Part shown: positions 24,430-36,298 of the stretch, piece after piece
Numbering within the stretch: position 1 is the first letter of the stretch
Layout: the number at the start of each line of letters is the position of its first letter
Assembly: GCA_031216445.1 (NCBI GenBank)
Contig: CM062206.1
Coordinates: forward strand, 24,953,501 to 25,017,500
Length of the DNA stretch: 64,000 nucleotides
Source of the DNA: Lateolabrax maculatus
Lineage: Eukaryota; Chordata; Actinopteri; Acropomatiformes; Lateolabracidae
Direction: 5' to 3'
Notes under the pieces: model-generated
What the model saw: only the letters and a program-made list of their open reading frames with translations
What the model was told of the DNA's origin: nothing
Databases searched by the model: none
Program-made: the position numbers and the translations under genes

Positions 24430-26345
24430 CACCTTTTCCTCCTAGAGATCAGGATTGAGGTGGCAGAGGGTATAAAGGAGTGTTTGAGACTATTGTTTTC
24501 TAGCTAGTAGAGGTCTGAGCAGGGGAACCAGAGGTGGACAGACAAAAAAAACAGACTAATAATAATAACAACTGCAGCAGTGAGTGTGGAGCAGGAACAT
24601 GGGGGCAGTAGACGGCCTGCAGTCACAGATCCAGAGTCTACAGCTCCAGAGGCACAAATACCTGCAGAAAGTGAGAAAGAGAAAAAGCACAAAAACTTTT
24701 GGTTGGAGAGTCTTCAGAGACCAAGGAATTACAACAATCCAACCTAGAAGTAACAAATGCATGGATTAGTTTTTCTGCGTCTTTTTGAGACAGGATATGC
24801 CTGATTTTTATAATGTTACGTAGGTGGAAAAAGGCAGTCCTTGGAGTCTGTTTTATATGGGCATTAAAGGACGTGTCCTGATCAAAGGTTACACCTAGAT
24901 TCCTTACAGTGGTGCTGGAGGCCAGGGCAATGCCATCTAGAGTAACCTAGAGTATATCTATAGATAATGTGTTTCGCAGGTGTTTAGGGCCCAGAACAAT
25001 AATTTCAATTTTGTCTGAGTTTAACAGCAGAAAATTGTAGGTCATTCGGTTTTTTAAGTCCTTAATGCATGTCTGAAGTTTGTCTACCTTATCAGTATCA
25101 TCTTGCCTATCGATAAGTATAATTGAGTATCATCTGCATAGCAGTATTGCTATATTGCCTAAAGGAAGTATATAAAAGGTGAATAAAATTGATCCAAACA
25201 CCGAACCTTGTGGAACTCCGTGACTAACTTCGGTGTGCACGGAGGATTCATCATTTACATGGACAAACTGAAATCTATCTGATAAATATGACTTTAACCA
25301 GCTTAGTGCAGGTCATTTGATGCCAATCAAATGCTCCAGTCTCTGTAATAAGATACGATTGTCAATGGTATTGAAAGCGGCAGAAAAATCTAACAGAACA
25401 AGTACAGAGAGAAATTCTTTGTCTGATGCAATCAAAAGGTCATTTTTCACTTTCACCAGTGCTGTCTCTGTGCTCTGATGCTCTCTAAATCCTGACTGAA
25501 AATCCTCAAATAAACTATTGTTGTGTAGAAAGTCACATAACGGATTGACAACCGCTTTCTTAAGGATTTTGGAGAGAAAGGGAAGGTTAGATATAGGTTT
25601 GCAGTTGGCTAAAACCTCTGGATCAAGCGTAGGCTTTTTAAGAAGAGGTTTAATTACAGCTACTTTGAAGGACTGTGGTACATAGCCTGTTAATAAAGAC
25701 AGATTGATCGTGTCTAGTAAAGAAGTGTTAACTAAGGGTAGAACTTCTTTAAGCAGCCTAGTTGGGATGGGGTCTAAGAGGCAGGTTGTTGGTTTAGACA
25801 AGGAAATCATTGAAGTTAGTTGGTGAAGGTCTAAATATATATCTGGTTCTACAGCTGCTTCTAAGGTTCCTGTACTTGAAGATATATCTGAACTGGCGTA
25901 GGGCACAATATAATGAATTTCTTCTCTAATAGTTAGAATTTTATCATCAAAGAAGCTCATGAAGTTATTACTACTGAGAGCTCTGGGAATACATGGCTCA
26001 ACAGAGCTCTGACTCTGTGTCAGCCTGGCTACAGTGCTGAAAAGAAACCTGGGGTTGTTCTTATGTTCCTCTATTAATGAGGAGTAATAGGCTCCTCTGG
26101 CATAACGGAGGGCCTTCCTGTATGTTCTAAGACTATCTTGCCAAACTAAATGAGATTCCTCCAGTTTGGTGGAACGCCATTTCCTTTCTAATTTTCACAA
26201 TGTTTCTTTTAGTTTGTGGTTTAAGGAGTTATACCATGAAGCTAACGTCTTTTGTTTTATTATCTTCTTTTTCAAATGGGCAATAGAATCGAGAGTTGTT
26301 CGCAGCGAGCCTGCAGCACTATCAACCAGATGATCAAAAGTTAGC
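24430..26345 (-). mobile_element. L2-type LINE relic with reverse transcriptase
   Basis: Minus-strand non-LTR retrotransposon, 5' truncated near 26345. From its 5' side: the linker after the endonuclease (KQKTLASWYNSLNHKLKE, RKALRYARGAYYSSLIEEHK), then a 215-codon frame at 25313-25960 with reverse-transcriptase blocks (LDPIPTRLLKEVLP, FKVAVIKPLLKKP, SGFREHQSTETALVKV, LVLLDFSAAFNTIDN). Beyond that frame come GVPQGSVLGS and, after a deletion that shifts frame, CYADDTQLYLS, whose catalytic YADD lies at 25129-25140. The C-terminal part (NFLLLNSDKIEIIVLGPKHL, STTVRNLGVTFDQD) continues down to about 24720, where the sequence jumps directly into the 3' UTR. Stops, frameshifts and the deletion make it dead. 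The domain order and motifs fit the L2 (CR1-like) clade. Confidence 0.9.
25313..25960 (-). pseudogene. Reverse transcriptase fragment of the L2-type LINE
   Basis: The longest open frame of the window, 215 codons, covers the N-terminal half of an L2-type reverse transcriptase. The conserved palm motif appears as VLVLLDFSAAFNTIDN, where the family normally has an LDLSAAFDTIDH-type sequence. The second palm motif, YADD, lies outside this frame in a shifted register. The frame begins at an internal Met and ends at a stop at 25313-25315, right after RLEHLIGIK, where the family continues. It is therefore a fragment of a dead element and not a host gene. Confidence 0.9.
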
Positions 26346-28605
26346 ATAGGAGTCCTGTGTCCTGTGCAGTGCCAGTTATTTTGCTGCAGACATTAGCCAC
26401 TTTATTGAGTACATTTTTGTGTTTGACCTTGACAAATTGGTACCAGCAGATAAAAGGAAAAGTGAGTGCAGACTCACTGACACAGGGAAAAATAAATAAT
26501 TGAAATAATTAAATAAAATTCCACTGTAGCCAAAGTAAGCAAAGGAGAACAACAAGGTAACCCATGGTTAACAGAAATACCCAAGCAGCTGCCAAGGCTT
26601 TTGGAAAGCCACCTAAATTGTAGCAGTGATGAATTAATGAGTGCCAGCGGTGTGTGAGTGATGATGGGATGTGGGGAATGGGCTGGACAGAACCGTGGGT
26701 TCCTCCACACTCCATCACTGAAGCGTCTGATAGGTTGACTAAGTCTACAGCTGTTGAATTTTAAACTGTAATGAATCATGGTGCCTCTGATATAACTTAT
26801 CGCACTCAATATCATCCCTCACCTTACTTGAGCTGCACTTAGGCTACTGTAGTGACACTAATACATGCAAATATATGACTATGACTTACTTTACAGCCAG
26901 CAAACGGTGGAACGTTTTGAACTTGACATTAGCCTTTTAAATGAGGGCTAGGACTTGGAGGAGGCACCATGCCTCTGTTTTGCTTGTTCTAGTAAATCTT
27001 GACCTCTACCCTGTTGCATCATTACACATGTATTCAAAGAGCTGTGTTTTAAAGGCCAGTGGGGAGACATTTCTGATGATACACAGTATGTTTGTTATGG
27101 CATTTCATTTCATTTCATTAAAAATGTTTTGTTTGGATCACTCTGTTAATATGTATTAGCAAATTCACAGAATATATTTGTGCCATATTTTGTTTTCTTA
27201 ACTTTGAAACTGTGTATGTGATTTTAGCATCCTTCCAATTATTCCGATGGCATAAGTGGAGAGGCAATGTTATCATTAACAGCTACAGAAAAAAGACCAC
27301 CTGTGGCAAGTGTGGATGGCACCGACGCAGCTGTGCAGCTTTTTCGACTTGTAAATTGACTCGCAAAAATAACAATATAATTTAATGACACATTTGTTTT
27401 GTTGTGGAAAATGTTTGGTTAGCTGCTCCAAGGAACTGCTACCACAACAGAGGGATTGAAATAACATGAAATGGCAACTCTGTCTAATTATTAAGCAACT
27501 TTAAAGGTGAACTTTCAGTCAAATTGCATAGTTGATAGTGTATGCACCAGGTTTTGACGAAGAATGTGAGGCACAAAAAAGACTAAGGAGTGCAATGCTA
27601 CTCCACAACAAATAAAAAAAACCCAGGCCCTGACATACCATCACTCTGAATAGTGAAATAGGTTATATAGCTCATGTGGTAGAAAATATATTTACACATA
27701 CAGTAGACAGCAGATGAAGCAGCATTAGCATTAATCAGGAGCCGTGTTTTTGGCCGTTCATGAATGTGATGTTGAATGAAAGGGCAAAAAAGACCAACAC
27801 ACAACAGAAAACCATAGCACTCCACAGACTGGCATATCCTGGCTACTGTACCTTAATTCTGTCTGTGTGTTAAAGTGATGTCCTTTTAGTTCCCACTGAC
27901 CCCCTGAGAAATGTACATTACAAGTGGTCATTTCATTCATATAGAAAAAACTGATTAGTGGAGCCTAAAGTCGAGTTATATATTGATGTACAATAACATG
28001 ACTTATCAGGTAACCAGGGAAATAGAAATAAAACATATAATTAATTAATATTAATTACTAAGTAGAAGCTAAATATGCTTCCACAAGCAAATAGAATTGT
28101 AAGGATAAGTGGAATCCAACTGCAGTGCAGTAAGAGCTAGTGTCGCCGTGATCCTTCACCGATCCCCAAAGGCTTCTTCTACAAGCATTTCAGGCATGGC
28201 AGTTCATTATAAAGGCACTACAGTCTGAGACAGAGCTGCATGTTGCACCTGACGGTGAGCAGAACAACGTCAAGCTGCCATATTCTTCATCCAGAGGGGA
28301 ACCTGCATCATTTATGGGCCTTCATTGTGGCCTCTTCTGCCATCAGCCAGACAATATTCATAACTACAATCCATAGACCCCCCCTCCCCGCCCCTCGCCA
28401 CTCAGCTTCAAAGCATGCAGGTTCTTTTCAAGTGTGTAAAGTAAGGCTTTTTCTTTGATGATGCTCTCTGGCTTCAAAATGTGATAAGGCAGCAACAGCA
28501 GAGACAGCGAGAGGTGAAACGGAAGACAGGGGCTAAACACACATGCATACACACTGATACACAGACAAAACACACGCTCTATGCAGTATAATACTGTTAG
28601 ATTGT
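26346..28605. other. Non-coding sequence
   Basis: No gene supported. A TTAAAGGTGAACTTTC word near 27501-27516 resembles the ends of TTAA-type repeats, but no partner end is seen. Frames at 26474-26815 and 27598-27940 have no exon context. Confidence 0.45.
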
Positions 28606-28621
28606 TCTGCAGGGGGCACTG
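28606..28621 (+). promoter_or_regulatory. CTCF-like motif 1
   Basis: TCTGCAGGGGGCACTG matches most of the vertebrate CTCF core (CCNNCAGGGGGCGC type). Another copy with the identical run CTGCAGGGGGCACTGTTG lies at 50690-50705, in the same orientation. This is motif resemblance only; binding is not shown. Confidence 0.35.
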
Positions 28622-29258
28622 TTGTCTCACCTAATAAGTGAGCTACAATCAGACACACAGAGGTTCACACACACACAGCACACACACCAAAGCAGGAAGC
28701 CAACAGTGTAATGTGGCGTGGGCAGCAAACATAGTCCTTTCATTATGTCAAAATTCTCAAAGTGGGAACTGTAGATCAAAGTCAGAGGATTCAAAACTTT
28801 CATGAGAAATGTGTTTATGTCTTTGCAGAAATGAAAAAAGAAGACAAAGAAGTAACCTTTTTGATTCCCAAACAATTTCCAAACTGCCTAAATGCCACAA
28901 TCTGGAGGGGAAATGGCTTACAGACGGCAATAAAAAAGGATATTTTTGCATCTCTTAATTGGCCACAATAGCCATCATATTTTTGGAAAAATATGGAGCT
29001 GTTTGGTGGTGGAAAAAAAGGAGCGATGACAACATTAGACTGTTAAGGTTAAAAAAAACAAACTAAAAAACAACAACAACAAAGAACAGTGTGATGCTGG
29101 AAGGAGGCAGCTGACAATTTAGCCCAGCAGAAAAGCAGAAGCTAAATGTAAAAATGAAACTTAATTGTATTTCCCCATCAGATGGACTGACAGCATCCTG
29201 CTGCAGGAAATTGCTGGCACTGGGAGCAAATACATGCACCCACCCACACTTTGACACA

Positions 29259-29260
<2 letters not shown>
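28622..29260. other. Non-coding sequence
   Basis: Contains short CA-rich stretches at 28660-28690. A 69-codon frame (28762-28971) follows a plausible 3' splice site (TTATGTCTTTGCAG at about 28828) and ends in a stop, but it has no other support. Confidence 0.4.

Positions 29261-29318
<58 letters not shown>
29261..29318. repeat. (CA)29 microsatellite
   Basis: Uninterrupted CA dinucleotides over 58 bp. Confidence 0.98.
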
Positions 29319-29320
<2 letters not shown>

Positions 29321-30484
29321 CCAGAAGTGAGGTGTCAGATAAAGCCTGGTGGGAAATCTGGGTGGCATCATGTCAGCGTGGACCAGACTCAGGGTGGCAT
29401 TAGATCACTGCTGTGCCCTTTGACCACCCTCATGCTGCTGCTGGAGTCAGACCAATAATTCAGCTCACTGCTACAGGACCTTAAACTCTATTGATTCTAA
29501 TGAGACATTTTGGCTGGATTCCAAAGAAGAATGCATGATATTATTTTAGTAACCCATATTGGTTTGTATATGCTTTTACTATATAATTCTCAGAGGAAGC
29601 GTGTGAGCTGTTTCTTTGTCACCAGGCTCTACTATCCACCACCTTCCAGTACTTTGCTCCATATAAAGTCCGGGGATCTGACCAGATCACTGGAGCTAAC
29701 AGCCAATTCTGCACTCTGCAGCTAACAGGGAGGTTTCCTTCTTGAGATGATAGACATTTTCCAACCGTTACTTTTGTGATTTGTGCAGTTTAAGGCACAA
29801 GCTTTAAAGTAAAATGAAAGCCCTATGCCAATGGAAAGAGAATTGAAATAACCTCAACCTTTGTCTCATGGCTTTGTCCCCAGGTTAGGGGTTAATAGAT
29901 TGCGTACAAGCAGTTAAATTGAGCCGCTGCTGTGCATACCGAACCACTGAATTGTTGAACTGAGTGGTGATAAAATGTAGTGTTAGATTAGATATATATA
30001 AGATACAGTATTTGTATGTCAAATCGATTTTTTTTATTATAAAATAAAGTGAGAAGTAGGACATTAGAAAATTAAATTTGGCCTTCTTACGATATTTTAA
30101 ACTTGATACACTGATTCTGTTTTTCACTTAGTTGTTTGAAGTATCCAATATGTTTGCTGGGGGTAAACAGAAGGTGGGGTTTTGAGTCGAGGTGTCTCTT
30201 GAGCTGAATTGGCACCATTTTTCCCTGCATTGCCTTTCCACAAAAAAACCCATAAGCCAAAAAGATCTCACCATACAGTAGGTTCACTTTCTTCGCTCTT
30301 CCCAGACTGTGTTAAGGGCTGAGATCTGTCAGATCTCTGCTAATAGTGACACATTTTTCCACTGCTTGCTGTGACAGTCACACAGTTCATCTGGGAAACT
30401 CACATGCCCAACTTTGGGAACCACTGACCTAAACACAACCATAACAGAACAAAGAGTCTACAGCCATGACAGCAGCTCTGTAAG
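29319..30484. other. Non-coding sequence
   Basis: No gene or recognised repeat seen. Confidence 0.5.
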
Positions 30485-30935
30485 GCTACTTAAAGGACCT
30501 ATAATCTATACTTTTATATTAATACATCGAAGACTATGGGAAAACAATGTGGCAATGTGAAAGGTTTCTCTGGTAGTGATGAACCTACAAAATCTGAAGC
30601 TCCCCTCAGCTTTATATTGCATTTCAGTTCATTGTTTAGCTATCAGCTGTTTTTGGTTCACTCTCACCGCTCTCATAGCGTCTTTTTTGGCCAGAGCACC
30701 AGCTCACCAGTAAACAGCACACAGACACAGTTAGAGACCAGCTGGTCAACATAGTGGAGCATTTAGCAGCTAAAGAGCCAGATATTTTTTTTCTTCTTAG
30801 GAGTTGATAGAGACCAAAAACAGAGTTAAAAGACAGAGAATATTGGACTTCCATTCATCATGTGGACACAAACACCATTCCAAATGAATTATAATGTTGC
30901 TCCATAACTGCTGGATGAGCAAATAAAAATGTCAG
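30485..30935 (+). repeat. Interspersed repeat, copy A
   Basis: Aligns in order with 49815-50420: CAATGTGAAAGG, TTTTGGTTCACTCTCACCGC, GAGACCAAAAACAGAG, ATTCATCA(T/G)GTGGACACAAAC and TGGATG(A/T)G(C/T)AAATA. The left side begins TTAAAGGACC, another TTAA-AGG terminus. No coding capacity. From 30936 to about 31030 the words ACCAAATTTCATGGCAGTGC and ATCCAATAGACAATTG are a relic of a different dispersed repeat. Confidence 0.75.
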
Positions 30936-31169
30936 CATGCTCACAATAACAGTGCTGTGTGTAGCAGGTATAATGTTTAGCCCCTAACACCAAATTTCAT
31001 GGCAGTGCATCCAATAGACAATTGCTAGTGCTAGCATATCATGTCTGAAAGTATTTTTTAGGAGACAGTGTTGCAACAACAAACTATATACTCTATATGT
31101 ATGTATATATATCAGTGTAGGTGAAGCTGTCATCCCAGCATTACAGTACATTTAAAGGGCTTGTGGAGG

Positions 31170-31207
31170 GATCTCTCTCTCCCTCTCTCTCCCTCTCTTT
31201 CTTACCC

Positions 31208-31265
<58 letters not shown>
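31170..31265. repeat. Compound simple repeat: CT-rich, (C)20, (AC)n
   Basis: A CT-rich stretch (31170-31202) runs into 20 consecutive C (31205-31224) and then about 20 AC units (31225-31265). The 65-83 codon frames crossing it are repeat artefacts. Confidence 0.97.
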
Positions 31266-31270
<5 letters not shown>

Positions 31271-32627
31271 ATTCACAGTGCCAATTCTTCTTCCTTCCTG
31301 GTGTTTGTGTTCACATAGCCGTGAACTAAGGAAGGCTGCTGATGAAAGACAGCAGCGTTGACCTTCAAGACATGTGACTCGCTGCATGTCCCTCACGCCC
31401 CTCCACCTCGACACTCTCTCTCTCAGGCCCAGACCAGACAGGAAACCAGCCAATACAGCCTAAAATAGACAGACAATTACGACTCAGTCCAGTAATTGGA
31501 AGGCAGATTTGAAGAGGTGACTGAAAAACTGACTTTTATAGAGGATTTGTGTGAGTTAGGGTCACTAACAAACCAGCAAATAATAAAATAAAATGTGGTT
31601 AAACTCCCATAAAGGCTTGATAACGGTTTAATAGGCTAAAAATCTTACAATTTCAAGCTTTAAAATTCCCTATTTGGGAAAATAAAGTCAGATAAAGTCA
31701 AATATGGACATGCTTCCCAAACATTTACATGTTGAAAATCTGAACAAAAACAAGTCCACTATGACAAATAATGCTGTACCAATAAAAACCTATTGTAAGA
31801 TGAAACCCAACTTCACCAAAAAACAGCAGTATATCATATGTTTAATTTTCCTAAAAATTATATCCTCGGTGTTACTTAACATAGAACCATGGGACTCATA
31901 TAAGTTTATGTTACGGCCAACAATCTTAAAAATACATTTTATCTTCTGTTTCTGAAAAATCATGTTGTGTTTGTCATGGTGGATGGGTCTAAACACTACA
32001 ACACCCATGAGCCTTGCTGCTGTTGCTATGGAGAAGAAGGCTGTCAGTTGCAAAAAGCTTTAGCGAATTCAAAACATGATGCAAGACCAAAACATTTCCA
32101 AATGTCTTTGCTGAAAGTAAGTGTTTGGAAGCTTCATATGAGGCAAAGAGGACTACTTGTCAGAAAACATGTTTTCTAAATACTTCATAAATGTCAAAGA
32201 AAGTTTATTTTGCATCCTGCACAAGGTCAGTAAAAACATGTTTGACTTTTTGCTGCAATGGTTGTGTAGCAAAAGACTGCAGGTTTTTCAAACACATTAT
32301 GTAACACATTTACTGACTGTAAGCATCAGCATCTGTAATGTTTTAATCTTTTAGCCTAGACCCAACATGTACGACGTGTAGCCCCACCCTGTCTTGCCGT
32401 GTCCATCTTGCAGTGAGGGGAACTCTTATTTTTTGGCAGTTTACAGCTTATTTCAGGGCCCTTCTTGGGTTAATCTGGCCCTGAATTCTGCCATCATTGT
32501 TAGAAATTGCTGCAAAGTTTCTGCCTTCAAATCCTTCACTTATTGTCTTTCTCATAACAATACCAAAGCACCGAGCCCACAGAGCCTTTCATAACTGTCT
32601 CTGCCTCTCATTCTGCTAAAACTGCAG
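31266..32627. other. Non-coding sequence
   Basis: No gene supported. AT-rich in the middle, no recognised repeat. Confidence 0.45.
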
Positions 32628-32761
32628 GTGAGATACTGAAGCTGGGAGCAGCTCAGCAGGCAGGTTTCTAGTAGAACTACTATAGAAGAACTGTGCAGTA
32701 ACAGGATGGTGTCCCTCGGGCACGAAGCAGCAGAGCCACTGCAGAGAGAGTTGTGGAGAAG
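32628..32761 (+). other. Exon-like block with a possible start codon
   Basis: Preceded by TCTCATTCTGCTAAAACTGCAG and followed by GTAACTTTT. An ATG at 32706 opens MVSLGHEAAEPLQRELWRR up to the 5' splice site, so it could be a first coding exon or a lncRNA exon. The AG is itself followed by GTGAGA, so the same point could instead be a 5' splice site. Low confidence; no family recognised. Confidence 0.2.
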
Positions 32762-33551
32762 GTAACTTTTTAATTAAAGACTTTTCTTGCCGAAGTAATA
32801 CATTTTACACTGTCTGTACCTATAATATTAAATACAAATACAAAGAGAGGAAGCTGTCAGCATTATATGCCCTTAGGCACAGTGGATGTAGCCTGGCAGG
32901 TAGCACTCCGTAACTGACCCCAGAACAATGTTCAGTCTTCTTATCATTGTTAATTCCTCTGATTTATTTTAGAGATTTAAGAATGGAAGCAAGACAAAGA
33001 CATTCAACAAAAGTCCTGTGACAGCTTGTAAAGGAATTGTTGAGTAGTTTGGAAAATGTGAGTTGAATATGCAGCTGGAGCCAGAATGTGATCAGCCCAG
33101 CTCACTCAAACATACATATGGCTTGTGAGCATTGTATCAATATGGACTAATAGAAAAAATCCTAGAAGGACAAAGGAGCAAAAACAGATTATATAGTAGA
33201 AAGCCAATTGTTTTTCATACACACTGTGATAGAGAATTAATGGGATACATGTGGCAGTCGTTCACTTTTTCAAGTAAATTAAGCAATTTACTGTAGTACA
33301 TCATACAAGCTTTCATAAAATTTTCCTCCTCCTAAAACATTTTTTTCAGAATTGAAACCTCTCAAATTCTTCTACCCGATCAGCCCCTTTATTTCAGAGA
33401 CTTATTTCATTTCTCATCCTATTTTCAAACCTATTCACAGTCATCTTCATCTTCTTCTTCCCAAACATCTCACAACCAGATGTACAATCAGACACAGGGG
33501 ACCTAAGTTGTGGTTAAAATGACATCTTCCTTGAATTTCTACAAAACGTAT
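32762..33551. other. Non-coding sequence
   Basis: 33026-33100 weakly resembles the TTAAAGGAATAGTTCAAC family (TGTAAAGGAATTGTTGAGTA). Otherwise nothing seen. Confidence 0.4.
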
Positions 33552-33830
33552 TTAAAGGGGCATTCCACAAATTGTACACATTAGGGTCAGTTTACTGGCA
33601 CGGTTAGTACTTCTGAACCTGTGAAAACAGCTGTTTATTGTCTTCTGTGGCTCTGGAGGAACTTTGTCAGGTCTAAAAAAATTACCCTGATGATGTCACA
33701 ATGATCACGGTGATATCTCAGACCTCTTTTTTTATGAAGGAAAGCCTGTGTAACAAACTGGAGGTGTGGAGAAAGATGAAAGATATGGAGGTTTTGTTTT
33801 TTCATGGCATTACACACAGTACATCTACAC
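33552..33830 (+). mobile_element. TTAA-type repeat fragment (TTAAAGGGGCATTCCAC end)
   Basis: Begins TTAAAGGGGCATTCCACAAA and includes TTCTGTGGCTCTGGAGGAAC, AAAAATTACCCTGATGATG, GTAACAAACTGGAGGTGTGG and GAAAGATGAAAGATATGG. I recall this word order from a teleost dispersed repeat. The opposite end is missing, so the copy is truncated; its right limit is approximate. No coding. Confidence 0.55.
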
Positions 33831-34332
33831 TAGTGTGGATCCCTGTCCCTGCACATTAATATTGCAGGTTACAAGAGGCAGGTCTTACTTAAATGTATAC
33901 AAAGTCAATATTGACTTAAAGTACCAGACAGAGCAGTTTGCTTTTCCAATATTTGTTTACTAAAGAGTTTTGGTAGCCTAACCCTAACCACAGAAGGGAC
34001 ACAGAGTGTCATTTAGTACAACCTAAACATAAGTTTTAGAGGACAGAGTTGGACTATGTGTGTTAGCATGAAAGTAGACAGAAACTCGGACATATGAAGT
34101 AAGAAATAAAAGAAGAATAAAAGCATCCAGGTACATGTATATAATATATTCTCTTCAAATTAGAAATAATGGCAGCAGCATGAGTGGAGGGAATGATCAA
34201 ATCTCTGTCTAGTGTCATTTGGAACTTCTGCCTCCTTAAATTACCTTGTGTCAATTGATGCACGGATGCTGCAGAGCTAGGGAGTGATGTGTTTGAACAG
34301 AGTGGTGTGTGTGTGTACAACACACTTGTACA
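33831..34332. other. Non-coding sequence
   Basis: No gene or recognised repeat seen; a short (GT)n lies at 34305-34316. Confidence 0.45.
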
Positions 34333-34582
34333 ACTATCTTTGTGAGAACCAGTTTGAGTTTTAGACCATGGGAGTGAGGACATTTATGGAAAGTCAGGAC
34401 ATTTTTGCCAGTCCTCACTTTCAGAGACACCTCCAGTGAGGGTTCAGACTTGGTTTTAAGGTTCAGGTTATAATTAAGTTAAGCTTAGGCTTAGGGTAAG
34501 GGTCAGGCATTTAGTTTTGATGGATAGAGTAAGGGGCTGGGGAATGCATTATGCCAATGAATGTCCTCACAAGTATAGAAGT

Positions 34583-34588
<6 letters not shown>
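34333..34588. mobile_element. Short inverted-end repeat abutting (GT)n
   Basis: Left end CTATCTTTGTGAG (34334-34346) and the reverse complement of the right end CTCACAAGTATAG (34566-34578) match at 11 of 13 positions. The interior has GTTTGAGTTTTAGACC, AGACTTGGTTTTAAGGTTCA and GAATGCATTATGCCAATGAA. I recall this as a teleost repeat that typically runs into a GT microsatellite, as it does here at 34589. Confidence 0.7.

Positions 34589-34638
<50 letters not shown>
34589..34638. repeat. (GT)25 microsatellite
   Basis: Uninterrupted GT over 50 bp directly after the repeat at 34333-34588. Confidence 0.98.
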
Positions 34639-34640
<2 letters not shown>

Positions 34641-35539
34641 CAGCTGAAAACGAGAGAGGAGACATCTGGAAAACAAGGAAGATAGAGAGAAGTGACAGGG
34701 CCTGATTGAAAGGCGTCACTGACAGCAGATGAATGGATGACTGCTGTCATGTATCTGTGGGCTGAGCAGAAACAGTATCTCTCCTCCTGCTTGGTGTGTG
34801 TGCGTCTGCTGTGCTATCTTTTTCTGTTTGAGGAGTAACAGCAGGGGCTGAGGAGCAAGGACAGGCAACATACCCTATACAAACATCAGCAAGCTCTTCA
34901 GGAGTGAGTCACAAAACATTCTTAATTACTTAAAATAAAAAAATGAATGAATAACTGAATGAATGAAGGTTTAAATGAGACAGGCAGGTGGATAAACGAG
35001 ATTAATGTGTGTGGCCTGCAAGGAACATATTGGGGAATGATTATTTTAATGAGGCAGTGGTGGTCAGGAAGGTCACTTGGAGGTAGAGAGGCAGAAAGGT
35101 TTTGATTGGGATAAATTGCCACGGACAAAGTTTATTAATATGGAATCTAGTTCTCACACTGAGCTGTGAAACTGGAGCAGTAGTACCAGCAGCAGTGTCA
35201 TGTCACAGCTAATACTGGAGAAATAGTTTGTTGTTGCTGCAAGGGAAATTAATTCACACTAAGCCCTGCGGCAATACCAGCTACTAAGAGGCCACCACAT
35301 GTGCCAATGGCCATTGACAAGCAGGAAACGCCGCAGACTGTGCGTGCGCCAGTGAGTCCAACTAGTTGGAGCTACTGTAGGTGCTGGGCCGGCCGCCATC
35401 CTCCTGCGCCAATTCCTGCCCGTATTGGAGTTTCCTTCCAACTTTTTTTTACTGTCTGATAAGATGGGAATAAACCAGCAGTTCTGATGACCTGAGAGGC
35501 CTGTGTGGATTAGCTACTAACTCATATACGGTGAAGCCA
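34639..35539. other. Non-coding sequence
   Basis: No gene seen. 35320-35415 is locally GC-rich (GGGCCGGCCGCCATCCTCC) without any CpG-island length. Confidence 0.45.
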
Positions 35540-35720
35540 CCAAGTGTAGTGCCTTAAAGTAAGATTTTAAACCAAATCCTAAATTTAACAGGAAGCCAGT
35601 GAAGTGAAGCCAGAAGTGCAAAGAAGTGAGATATGACCGCAGTGGAGTCTAAGAGAGGAGACAGAACAGGGGCTGATTTGTTCAAGCTCTTGGTGACATC
35701 GCGGGTGCAGTTTAACAATG
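35540..35720 (-). mobile_element. Probable L2-type LINE fragment
   Basis: AAATTTAACAGGAAGCCAGT, GAAGTGAAGCCAGA and GTGAGATATGACC resemble the minus-strand reading of part of a teleost L2-type LINE, as I recall it. No copy elsewhere in the window covers the same part, so this cannot be checked internally. Confidence 0.35.
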
Positions 35721-35766
35721 TTTGTTGAATAAAAAAAGCACTTTGTAATTTGTCTCATTCACCTAT

Positions 35767-35768
<2 letters not shown>

Positions 35769-35833
<65 letters not shown>
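35769..35833. repeat. (AC)32 microsatellite
   Basis: Uninterrupted AC over 65 bp, followed by ATCATCATC. Confidence 0.98.
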
Positions 35834-35834
<1 letters not shown>

Positions 35835-36184
35835 CATCATCAAGGGCATCTTCAGTGTCTTGCTCAAGGACACTTTGACATTTGGACAGGAGGAGCAAAG
35901 ACAGAAGGCACAAAAATTAATTCCACTTTGACACACTACATTCCATAAAACCAGTTATCTCTAGCACCCGGCACTCACTTTTGTTCTTCACACTCTACGT
36001 CTGTTGGGTGGAGGCCATTATCGGGCCGCCGTTGTGCAGTCGGATTTTGGCACATCAGGGGGCTGCTGAGGGGACTGCAGAGTGAAACACAGTGGAAATA
36101 ACATTTTGCCATTTATATCATCTTTTAGTTTATGTAAGAGATGATTTACCTTAAAGTGCTTGTGTATGCGTTATTTCGTTGTAG
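35834..36184. other. Non-coding sequence
   Basis: Locally CpG-bearing at 35990-36070 (TATCGGGCCGCCGTTGTG). A minus-strand reading there gives a short open segment ending at a GTGAGT, but it has no further support. Confidence 0.4.
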
Positions 36185-36298
36185 GTGGAAAGTGCAGAGG
36201 GAGCTGCTGAACAGGAGCCAACAGAATTGGCCATAGCAAATAGCTTTGAATTCTTTATCTGTGAAGGAAGACACAAGGCTCCATTTTTGTGAACCCAG
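36185..36298 (+). other. Exon-like block, 35-codon frame
   Basis: Preceded by GCGTTATTTCGTTGTAG and followed by GTATTTTTA after ACCCAG. The frame VESAEGAAEQEPTELAIANS continues FEFFICEGRHKAPFL and then TGA. A second frame is open for 16 codons. It could be a terminal coding exon, a lncRNA exon or chance. No family recognised. Confidence 0.25.

Noticed and set aside
28762..28971. 69-codon frame after a plausible 3' splice site, ending in a stop
   Set aside because: Only one splice signal, AT-rich codons and no homology cue; kept as a weak possibility only.
31121..31453. Frames rich in Pro/Thr/His or Val/Cys
   Set aside because: Direct translations of the C-run and CA array.
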